Positions 57,844-64,000 of a stretch of DNA of 64,000 nt are shown here, piece after piece. The stretch spans positions 744,001-808,000 of the forward strand of contig NC_013124.1 in NCBI RefSeq assembly GCF_000023265.1. The letters run 5' to 3'. Position 1 is the first letter of the stretch; every line of letters begins with the position of its first letter. The stretch comes from Acidimicrobium ferrooxidans DSM 10331 (GTDB taxonomy: Bacteria > Actinomycetota > Acidimicrobiia > Acidimicrobiales > Acidimicrobiaceae). The notes beneath the pieces were generated by a model that saw only the letters and a list, made by a program, of their open reading frames with translations, searched no databases and was not told the origin of the DNA. Both the position numbers and the translations under genes were made by a program.

Positions 57844-59199
57844 ATGAACGCGCTTGACGACGCCGGTTGGCAGCCGTGGGACTGGCAGCAGCGTGTGGCC
57901 GCGCAGCAGCCCGAGTGGCCCGATCCCGAGGCGTTGGACGCGGTCATCAAGGAGTTGGCTCAGCGCCCAGCCCTCGTGGTCGCCAAGGACGTCGACCGGC
58001 TACGAGCCGCACTGGCGCGTGCGGCCCGTGGACGTGCCTTCGTGCTCCAAGCCGGTGACTGCGCGGAGAGCTTCCACGATCACTCCGCGAGTTCGCTGCG
58101 CGCCAAGCTGAAGATCATCTTGCAGATGGCCGTGGTCCTGACCTACTCGTCGGGCGTGTCGGTGGTCAAGATCGGGCGTATCGCCGGCCAGTTCGCCAAG
58201 CCGAGGTCGGCGCCCGTCGAGGTCGTCGACGGGGCGACCTTGCCGTCGTTTCGCGGGCACATCGTCCATGATGACGCCCCGACACTGGACGCGCGTCGTC
58301 CCAACCCCGAACGCCTACTCTGGGCCTACGATCAGTCCCGAGCGACGGTGAGCGTGTTGCGAGCCCTCACCGAGGGGGGCTTCGCGGATCTCTCCGGGGC
58401 GCATCGGTGGAACCTCGACTTCGTCGCCTCGTCGCCGGAAGGGCAGCGCTACCAGGCGATCGCCGATGGGGTCGATCGGGCACTTCGCTTCATGGCAGGC
58501 TGCGGGATCGATCTCGAGCGCGAGGCCGTTCTGCACCAAGTGAACGTGTGGACCTCGCACGAGGCGCTCTTACTGCCCTACGAGGCGGCGCTCACCCGGC
58601 GCGATCCTGCCTCGCAGCGCTACTACGACCTCTCGGCCCACATGGTCTGGGTGGGCGAGCGCACGCGCCAGCTCGACGGCGCACACCTGCGTTTTGCATC
58701 GGGGATCGCCAATCCGGTCGGACTGAAGGTCGGCCCCACGATGGAGCCCGACACCCTCGTCGAGGCCTGCCGGATCCTCGATCCTGATCGGACGCCGGGT
58801 CGGCTGGTGCTCATCTCACGCATGGGTCACGACGCCGTGCGTGATCGCCTCGGAGGTCTCGTCGAGGCCGTACGTGAGGCGGGCTATCCGGTGGTGTGGC
58901 TGTGCGATCCGATGCACGGCAACACCTTCGTCTCCCAGTCAGGCTACAAGACGCGCCGCTTCGAGGACGTGATGGACGAGATCGCCGGTTTCTTCGAGGT
59001 CCATCGACGGCTTGGTACCCACGCAGGTGGGATCCACCTCGAGCTCACCGGAGAGGACGTGACGGAGTGTCTTGGCGGCTCGGAGGCGGTGCTCGAGTCG
59101 GAACTGTGTCGTGCCTACGACACCATCTGCGATCCTCGGTTGAACGCGCGCCAATCACTCGACTTGGCGTTTCGCGTCGCTGAACTCCTGATCCGCTGA
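57844..59199 (+). CDS. Class II 3-deoxy-7-phosphoheptulonate synthase
   Basis: First step of the shikimate pathway: joins PEP and erythrose-4-P. 451 residues, normal for the plant/actinobacterial class II enzyme. VLQAGDCAESF near 61, VKIGRIAGQFAKPRS, SHEALLLPYE, VGLKVGPTMEPD, ISRMGHDAVRD and CDPMHGNTF carry the metal and PEP ligands. ATG 57844 has AGGAGG 5 nt upstream. A hairpin at 59240 follows. Confidence 0.97.
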   Translation: MNALDDAGWQPWDWQQRVAAQQPEWPDPEALDAVIKELAQRPALVVAKDVDRLRAALARAARGRAFVLQAGDCAESFHDHSASSLRAKLKIILQMAVVLTYSSGVSVVKIGRIAGQFAKPRSAPVEVVDGATLPSFRGHIVHDDAPTLDARRPNPERLLWAYDQSRATVSVLRALTEGGFADLSGAHRWNLDFVASSPEGQRYQAIADGVDRALRFMAGCGIDLEREAVLHQVNVWTSHEALLLPYEAALTRRDPASQRYYDLSAHMVWVGERTRQLDGAHLRFASGIANPVGLKVGPTMEPDTLVEACRILDPDRTPGRLVLISRMGHDAVRDRLGGLVEAVREAGYPVVWLCDPMHGNTFVSQSGYKTRRFEDVMDEIAGFFEVHRRLGTHAGGIHLELTGEDVTECLGGSEAVLESELCRAYDTICDPRLNARQSLDLAFRVAELLIR

Positions 59200-59239
59200 G
59201 TTCTGCTCAGCTCAGATCCCCATCCGTTGTGCGACCACG

Positions 59240-59257
59240 CCGCGCCGGGTGGCGCGG
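59240..59257. terminator. 7-bp hairpin between convergent DAHP synthase and MFS genes
   Basis: CCGCGCC (59240-59246) pairs with GGCGCGG (59251-59257) around GGGT. It lies 40 bp after one stop and 15 bp beyond the other, so could end both transcripts. No T-run. Confidence 0.45.
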
Positions 59258-59272
59258 GGCGCCGCTCTCGAG

Positions 59273-60466
59273 CTACGCGTTGGCGACCAGCGTGGTGCGG
59301 CCCCGGCGTACGAACACGACGAGCACGCCAAGCAAGGCGACGGTAGGGACGAGCACGACGACCTCCATCCCTCGGTACCCTGCGGCACTCGCGATCGCCC
59401 CGAGCGCGGCCGGTGCGCCGACCCCGACGATGTTGGAGAACCCGATCAGATAGGAGTTCGCCTTCGGTAGCGCAATGGGTTCGAGGGTGTCGGCGAGCAT
59501 GGAGAGCACGATCGGGAAGATCGCCCCGTGCGGGATGCCAAGGACCGCCATCGCGATCGCAAAGACGGCGAACGACGGAGCGACGACCGCGATCGCGAGT
59601 CCGGCCACGGTGAGCAATCCGGAGACGACGAGCATGCGCTGCTTGTGCGCGATCGGGCTGCGCGCGGCGACGACGCCGCGTGATGCGAACGACGTGACGA
59701 AGAAGGCGGTGAAGGCGTACTGTGCTTCTGCGGCGCTGACGTGAGGGAGCGAGCGCGCAATGGCCGCGCCAAAGGCGGTCACCGCGGCAAAGGGCAAGGC
59801 GTACATGAGCTGAGCGATCAGTGCCTGGCGGGCCGCTCGATGGCGAAACGGGTGCACGTCGGCGATGGCGGCGCGCTCGGAGGCGTGGTCGTTGGCGGAT
59901 GGTCGGGAGAGGTGGATGGTCGCCATGGCGCCGACCACGACCAGCGGGAAGACGCCGAAGACGAGGAGGGGCGCACGAACGTCCTGGTGCGCGACGACCA
60001 GGATGCCTGACTCGATGAGCGGGGCGACGGCGAGCGAGGCCGAGAGTACGAGCGTGAAGATGGCAAGCTGACGTTCTCGGTCGGGTGCCCCGGCCGAGAC
60101 GAGTTGGCTCAGTCCGGTCAGGCTCGGCATCCCGAGCCCGCCCGCGATGCCGACGAGGGCCGCTCCGAGGCTCGCCACGGCGAGGTTGGGGCTGAGCGCG
60201 AGGACCACGAGCCCCGCGAGCAGGATCAGGGCTGCCGCGAGAACCGCGTCGCGCAGGCGCGATGGGTGCAGGCGCGACGAGAACCCGAGGTTGACGACGA
60301 CGGTGGCTGCTCCGGCGATGGCACCGACGACGCCGATCGCCGTCGCGCCGGCGTGGAGCTGATCGCGGAGCAAGAGCGCGATGGTGGTAAGGGCCATGTT
60401 CTGCGTCCCGCGGAAGGACGCCGTGGCGCCGAGGAGAGCGACGGGACGACGAGAGGACTGAGCCAT
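59273..60466 (-). CDS. Major facilitator superfamily transporter
   Basis: 397 residues, twelve predicted helices in two halves of six, with a longer central loop near 190-215 (SRPSANDHASERAA). No ligand-specific motif recognised; the architecture resembles sugar or drug exporters. ATG 60466 is 9 nt after TACACT (minus strand) without a ribosome site, so the message should be leaderless. Confidence 0.87.
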   Translation of the reverse strand: MAQSSRRPVALLGATASFRGTQNMALTTIALLLRDQLHAGATAIGVVGAIAGAATVVVNLGFSSRLHPSRLRDAVLAAALILLAGLVVLALSPNLAVASLGAALVGIAGGLGMPSLTGLSQLVSAGAPDRERQLAIFTLVLSASLAVAPLIESGILVVAHQDVRAPLLVFGVFPLVVVGAMATIHLSRPSANDHASERAAIADVHPFRHRAARQALIAQLMYALPFAAVTAFGAAIARSLPHVSAAEAQYAFTAFFVTSFASRGVVAARSPIAHKQRMLVVSGLLTVAGLAIAVVAPSFAVFAIAMAVLGIPHGAIFPIVLSMLADTLEPIALPKANSYLIGFSNIVGVGAPAALGAIASAAGYRGMEVVVLVPTVALLGVLVVFVRRGRTTLVANA

Positions 60467-60475
60467 GATTCTGAT

Positions 60476-60481
60476 AGTGTA
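60476..60481 (-). promoter_or_regulatory. -10 TACACT of the leaderless MFS gene
   Basis: On the minus strand TACACT ends 9 nt before ATG 60466. An inverted repeat at 60494-60507 lies where a -35 region or operator would be. Confidence 0.45.
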
Positions 60482-60493
60482 GCGGTCATTACG

Positions 60494-60507
60494 GTTGCAT
60501 GCGCAAC
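60494..60507. promoter_or_regulatory. Inverted repeat GTTGC-N4-GCAAC upstream of the MFS gene
   Basis: GTTGC (60494-60498) and GCAAC (60503-60507) flank ATGC. Position just upstream of the MFS -10 box is suitable for a transcription factor, but no regulator gene adjoins. Confidence 0.35.
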
Positions 60508-60527
60508 GACTATCTTGCGGTGAGTAG

Positions 60528-60899
60528 TTATCTGGCAGTGTGCAGTTGCCGAGGTTGGATGCGTCGCCACAGCGCCCAGGCGAGTCGCGGACCGACCAGG
60601 AAGAGGCCGAGGAACGAGCCGGCCACGGCGACGAAGAGCCACACCACGCCTTGATGGCTGAGAAGACGCAACACCATACCGAGCGTTACGGTGCTGGCCC
60701 AGACGACGATCCCTCCTGGCCAGACCTGGCCTGTACGTCGACGTACGAGCAGGAATCCGACGAGCGTCCCGACGAGGAACGGCCACCACGTGCGCCAGAC
60801 GCCGATCAGCTGCTCGCTGTGGCCGTGCGCGTGGCGTCCGATCACGACGAAGATCAGTGTCGCGACGATGTCCCACGCAATCCAGCTTCGCCAGCGCAT
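60528..60899 (-). CDS. DUF3054-family membrane protein
   Basis: 123 residues, four helices: WDIVATLIFVVIGR, WWPFLVGTLVGFLLVRR, GIVVWASTVTLGMVLR and WLFVAVAGSFLGLFLVG. The conserved GRHAHGH after helix 1 is typical of DUF3054, an actinobacterial family of unknown function. ATG 60899 has AGGGGAG 4 nt upstream. The gene ends 62 bp before the MFS start. Confidence 0.82.
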   Translation of the reverse strand: MRWRSWIAWDIVATLIFVVIGRHAHGHSEQLIGVWRTWWPFLVGTLVGFLLVRRRTGQVWPGGIVVWASTVTLGMVLRLLSHQGVVWLFVAVAGSFLGLFLVGPRLAWALWRRIQPRQLHTAR

Positions 60900-61155
60900 G
60901 TCGCTCCCCTTCGCGTCGGGTTCTCAGCGTCGATCGACCTCGGGCGATGCACGATGACGCGTCGATCGCTCTCGACGCAGCGTAGGCGACCTCGATGGCG
61001 AGGCTGTCCGACACCGTTGACGGGGCTCTGTGTGCTCGGGCTCGTCGGTCCTCCGGTGCGGTTGGCGGACTGCCATGCGGCGCGGGCAGGGCCTCGGGGG
61101 CCTCACGGTGTCGGTCCCCCGTGCGCGTGTGGTGGGGGCTCACATCCTTGGAGGC
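60900..61155. other. 256-bp intergenic region with a distant inverted repeat
   Basis: No supported gene. CCGACACCGT (61008-61017) and ACGGTGTCGG (61105-61114) are perfect inverted repeats 87 bp apart. This stretch includes the 3' side of the lipoprotein gene and the DUF3054 promoter region. Confidence 0.5.
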
Positions 61156-61974
61156 TCACGCGCTGGCGTGCGAGCACCCAGCGGGCGGAGCGATCGTAGG
61201 AGGTCCGTGGTGGTGCTGGAGGAGCGTCACGGCCTCGATGCTCTGGTGCACGAGTGCGAAACCCGAGCCCCGCCAGCGAAGGCTCACGACGTAGTAGGCG
61301 ACGTGTTCGGCCGCGTTGGAGGGGGCCGGGCCATAGCTGCCCATGAGGCAGAGGGTGAGCCTGGAGCCGTTGTGGGCAATCCAGGCAGCGCTCACGGGGA
61401 CGGGTGGCAGCGCGAGCGGCTGGTCAGGATGCGGGGCGAGAAGCGTTGGCGTCACGACTGCCGTGACGTGGTGCGGCAGGAGCGCAGGGTACGCGGTGTA
61501 GAGAGCCTCGACGAGCGATGCCTGGTGGTCGCGCGTGGCTCGAAAGAGCAGAATGGAAGCGGGCGTGATGCTCGCGAAGTTGGTGGCTTCGTAGGCGAGC
61601 ACGGCGACCGTCTGGCCCCCCTCCACGAGATACACCGGTCGTTGCCGCGACAGGCGCTCGTCGACGTGCATGAACGGAGGGTTCGGGACCGGGAGCGGAA
61701 GGTTGAGCCGTTGCCAGTCGACCGAGGAAAACGCGGCCGGGTTCGGTTGTTCGGGGGCCGCGGGCGACGTCGAGCCGCACGCCCCGAGCGCGGCCCCGAC
61801 GGCCAACGCGCCGAGGATGCCGAGGATGCTCCGGGCCCGGTGCGCTCGAACCGATGCGAACCTGATCACCTCGGTGGCGCGAGCCGAGGCGCGAGGCTCG
61901 CGCTGCAGGTGCGACCGTGTGAGCCTCGCCACCTGGAGGCTCCGGCGAGGACGACTCGACGTCGTGATCGACAT
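61156..61974 (-). CDS. Probable secreted lipoprotein of unknown function
   Basis: 272 residues. A long basic N-terminal stretch (1-45) precedes a hydrophobic core and lipobox ALGAC, with Cys near residue 66, then GSTSPAAPEQP as tether. The mature domain is rich in Pro, Val and Ala, with a possible Cys pair (LTLCLMGS, AGCSHASA). Not recognised. ATG 61974 is 6 nt after TAGAGT, so leaderless; the long pre-lipobox region suggests a downstream start is also possible. Confidence 0.72.
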   Translation of the reverse strand: MSITTSSRPRRSLQVARLTRSHLQREPRASARATEVIRFASVRAHRARSILGILGALAVGAALGACGSTSPAAPEQPNPAAFSSVDWQRLNLPLPVPNPPFMHVDERLSRQRPVYLVEGGQTVAVLAYEATNFASITPASILLFRATRDHQASLVEALYTAYPALLPHHVTAVVTPTLLAPHPDQPLALPPVPVSAAWIAHNGSRLTLCLMGSYGPAPSNAAEHVAYYVVSLRWRGSGFALVHQSIEAVTLLQHHHGPPTIAPPAGCSHASA

Positions 61975-61980
61975 GACGAG

Positions 61981-61986
61981 ACTCTA
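61981..61986 (-). promoter_or_regulatory. -10 TAGAGT of the leaderless lipoprotein gene
   Basis: TAGAGT on the minus strand ends 6 nt before ATG 61974. Confidence 0.5.
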
Positions 61987-62010
61987 GCTCGGCAGGGGGA
62001 ACGCGTCACG

Positions 62011-62034
62011 GAGCGTGGAGCGTGCTCCACGCTC
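62011..62034. terminator. 10-bp perfect hairpin downstream of tRNA-Arg
   Basis: GAGCGTGGAG (62011-62020) pairs with CTCCACGCTC (62025-62034) around CGTG. It separates the tRNA-Arg transcript from the lipoprotein promoter. The 241 bp from here to the tRNA contain no supported gene. Confidence 0.5.
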
Positions 62035-62275
62035 GGCCACTCGTCAGGATCAGGGGCGCGATGTCCTCGGCTCTGTCGACGGGCGCACCCGGCGCTCGAG
62101 TCGTTCCGTCGGCGAACTCATCGCGACGGCCGGTGAGCGAAGCCGACGGCGCGAGGCCGCGGACGCACGCCTCCGAGGGTCGCTGTGGTGGCACGATGGA
62201 GCTCGGGTGGGGGGTGTGTGTCGCAGAGCGACATGTGGTCACAAGGGGGCACGGGTGCACGGGACGCGTTCCGGG

Positions 62276-62348
62276 CGCCCCCGGCAGGATTCGAACCTGC
62301 GACCGACTGCTTAGAAGGCAGCTGCTCTCTCCACTGAGCTACGGGGGC
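62276..62348 (-). tRNA. tRNA-Arg (anticodon TCT)
   Basis: 73 nt on the minus strand. Acceptor GCCCCCG pairs with CGGGGGC, discriminator G. Anticodon stem GCTGC/GCAGT holds CTTCTAA with TCT; T arm GGTTCGAATCC. CCA is not encoded. A TAGCAT box (62364-62359) stands 10 nt upstream. Confidence 0.96.
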
Positions 62349-62358
62349 GGCACTCAGC

Positions 62359-62364
62359 ATGCTA
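62359..62364 (-). promoter_or_regulatory. -10 TAGCAT of tRNA-Arg
   Basis: TAGCAT on the minus strand, 10 nt before the mature 5' end of tRNA-Arg. Confidence 0.5.
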
Positions 62365-62397
62365 CCGATCCGATGTGGCGACGTGGCGTCCAGGTTG

Positions 62398-62403
62398 TAG
62401 CAT
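62398..62403 (+). promoter_or_regulatory. -10 TAGCAT of hutH
   Basis: TAGCAT stands 26 nt before ATG 62430; the leader includes AGGAGG at 62417-62422. Confidence 0.45.
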
Positions 62404-62429
62404 CGCCAGCCAGATCAGGAGGAGTATGC

Positions 62430-63950
62430 ATGCGCTGCATTCCGGGTGAGCTGACCCTTGCCGAGCTGCGGTCGTTGTGGGCGGGGGAAACCTCGTTCGA
62501 ACTCGACGCGAGTGCCTGGGAGGTGATCGATCGCGCCGCGCGTACCGTGGCCGAACTCGCCGATCGTGACGACCCGGCCTACGGCATCAATACGGGGTTC
62601 GGTCGCTTGGCATCGACGAAGATCCCGCGCGACCAACTCGAGCTCCTCCAGCGCAATCTCATCTTGTCGCACGCGGTGGGCGTCGGCGATCCGCTCGACC
62701 CGCCGACCGTGCGACTCGTCCTCGCGCTGAAGGTCGCAAGCCTCGCACGTGGTGCTTCGGGGGTTCGCCGCGAGCTCGTCGAGGCTCTCCTCGCGCTCCT
62801 CGAGCACGACGTGTTGCCGATCATCCCTGAGAAGGGATCGGTCGGGGCCTCCGGTGACCTCGCGCCACTGGCGCACGTCGGCGCGCTGCTCATGGGTGTC
62901 GGTGATGCGCTCGTCGCGGGTGCGCGCGTCCCAGCCATCGATGCGCTCGCCGAGGCGGGGCTTGCTCCGCTGTCGTTCGCTCCCAAGGAGGGTCTCGCGC
63001 TCATCAACGGCACCCAAGTCTCGACGGCGATCGCGCTCGCGGGACTGTTCGCCCTCGAGCGTACGCTCGCCGCTGCCGTCGTGGCGGGTGCGCTCGCCGT
63101 CGATGCGGCCGCTGGCTCCATGGTGCCGTTCGACGCTCGCATCCACGCGCTCCGTGGCCATCCGACCCAAGCAGACGTGGCCGCCGCGCTGACGACGCTG
63201 CTCGCGGGGTCAGGCATCGTCCAGAGTCATCAGGACTGTGGCAAAGTGCAGGACCCCTACTCCCTGCGTTGTCAGCCCCAGGTCCTCGGCGCGGTGCTCG
63301 ATCTCGTGCGGATGCAGGCCGCCGTGCTCGAGCGAGAGGCCAACGGCGTCACGGACAATCCGTTGGTCTTCGTCGAGACCGGAGAGGTGCTCTCGGGCGG
63401 CAACTTCCACGCCGAGCCGGTCGCCTTTGCCGCCGATGTGCTCGCGATCGGCGCTGCGGAGATCGGCGGCCTCGCCGAGCGTCAGCTCGCGCTGCTCATC
63501 GACCACTCGCTGTCGGGCCTACCTCCGTTTCTCGTGCGCGAGGGCGGTGTGAACTCGGGCTTCATGATCGCGCAGGTGACCGCCGCGGCGCTCGCGAGCG
63601 AGAACAAGACGCTCGCACACCCGGCGTCGGTCGATTCCTTGCCGACGTCGGCTAACCAGGAAGACCACGTGTCGATGGCCACCTTCGCGGCGCGCAAGCT
63701 CCACGAGGTCGTCGCCAACACGCAGACGGTGGTTGCGATCACGCTGCTCGCTGCGGTCCAAGGCGTCGAGCTCCGTCGACCCTTGCGCAGTTCGGATCGG
63801 CTCGAACAGGTGATCGCGCTCGTGCGCGAGTACGTGCCACACTACGACCTCGATCACTACCTCGCCCCGGACATCGCTCGAGCCACAGAGCTCGTACGGG
63901 CGGGCGCCATCGCGGAGCACGCACCGTTGCGCATTCTCGAGCAGCGCTAG
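62430..63950 (+). CDS. hutH: Histidine ammonia-lyase
   Basis: Deaminates histidine to urocanate. 506 residues, standard length. Ala140-Ser141-Gly142 in VGASGDLAPL forms the MIO cofactor; YGINTGFG near 50, LILSHAVGVG (the Ser-His pair of HAL rather than the TAL/PAL form), KEGLALINGT and LPTSANQEDHVSMATFAAR complete the family pattern. ATG 62430 has AGGAGG 7 nt upstream. Other hut genes are not in view; the last 50 bases of the window show no supported feature. Confidence 0.95.
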   Translation: MRCIPGELTLAELRSLWAGETSFELDASAWEVIDRAARTVAELADRDDPAYGINTGFGRLASTKIPRDQLELLQRNLILSHAVGVGDPLDPPTVRLVLALKVASLARGASGVRRELVEALLALLEHDVLPIIPEKGSVGASGDLAPLAHVGALLMGVGDALVAGARVPAIDALAEAGLAPLSFAPKEGLALINGTQVSTAIALAGLFALERTLAAAVVAGALAVDAAAGSMVPFDARIHALRGHPTQADVAAALTTLLAGSGIVQSHQDCGKVQDPYSLRCQPQVLGAVLDLVRMQAAVLEREANGVTDNPLVFVETGEVLSGGNFHAEPVAFAADVLAIGAAEIGGLAERQLALLIDHSLSGLPPFLVREGGVNSGFMIAQVTAAALASENKTLAHPASVDSLPTSANQEDHVSMATFAARKLHEVVANTQTVVAITLLAAVQGVELRRPLRSSDRLEQVIALVREYVPHYDLDHYLAPDIARATELVRAGAIAEHAPLRILEQR

Positions 63951-64000
63951 GCGGTCGACGTTCAGGGAGAGGGCTGCTCGAGCCGCTCGATCGCCGTGAC

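Noticed and set aside
61030-62136. 368-codon plus-strand frame opposite the lipoprotein gene
   Set aside because: Arg/Gly/Glu-rich with no motif; the minus strand has a signal peptide, lipobox and promoter.

Overview
The window is high-GC DNA packed with short-spaced or 4-bp-overlapping genes, GTG and TTG starts, and actinobacterial hallmarks: F420 biosynthesis genes, a WbbL-type rhamnosyltransferase, a DUF5719 protein, class II DAHP synthase, DinB/DUF664 and DUF3054 proteins, and secreted GYWLV-type repeats. The gene content best fits a deep-branching actinobacterium such as a member of the Acidimicrobiia. That assignment is inference from gene content, not a database match.

Layout. (1) 1-15.9 kb, envelope polysaccharide block: the tail of a probable rmlA, an RmlB-like dehydratase, rmlD, a wbbL-like transferase, a membrane protein, a GDP-mannose-type pyrophosphorylase and an epimerase. 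Convergent cofE-cofD (coenzyme F420) follow, then three tandem GT4 glycosyltransferases, an Rmd-like reductase, a large GT2 membrane protein and a DUF5719 protein. (2) 15.9-25.9 kb, mixed metabolism and signalling: a RibD-C reductase, a ZapE-like ATPase overlapping an antisense histidine kinase, a GalT-like protein, an orphan chemoreceptor, a four-gene hydrolase/RecB/PAP2/Nudix run and a DedA protein. (3) 26-41.7 kb, conserved core: tRNA-Pro and tRNA-Gly, a CsoR-family repressor, tig-clpP-clpX-folC-ndk, mreBCD-mrdA, rne-rplU-rpmA-obgE-proB. (4) 41.8-47.6 kb, reverse strand: two small genes and a complete livKHMGF amino-acid ABC operon, which separates proB from proA. (5) 47.9-64 kb: proA, a MoxR/VWA pair, a secreted 51-residue-repeat protein, an FAH-family enzyme, a UPF0149 protein, rsfS, nadD, an LLM (F420-type) oxidoreductase, DAHP synthase, an MFS exporter, a DUF3054 protein, a lipoprotein, tRNA-Arg and hutH.

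The most striking global feature is regulatory. A recurrent TAGNCT-type -10 hexamer sits 6-9 nt in front of many start codons with no Shine-Dalgarno, so much of the window appears to be expressed from leaderless mRNAs. In several places the stop codon of one gene forms the first three bases of the -10 box of the next, and in two places back-to-back -10 boxes form compact divergent promoters.

Other points of interest are a CsoR-family repressor with a CstR-like (persulfide-sensor) cysteine dyad, a small ORF and operator-like inverted repeats in front of it, a perfect 16-bp hairpin abutting the livH start, a trigger factor with a degenerate PPIase domain, an RmlB-like enzyme with Cys at the catalytic Asp position, and a 228-bp tail-to-tail antisense gene overlap. 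I found no CRISPR array, insertion sequence, prophage or rRNA.
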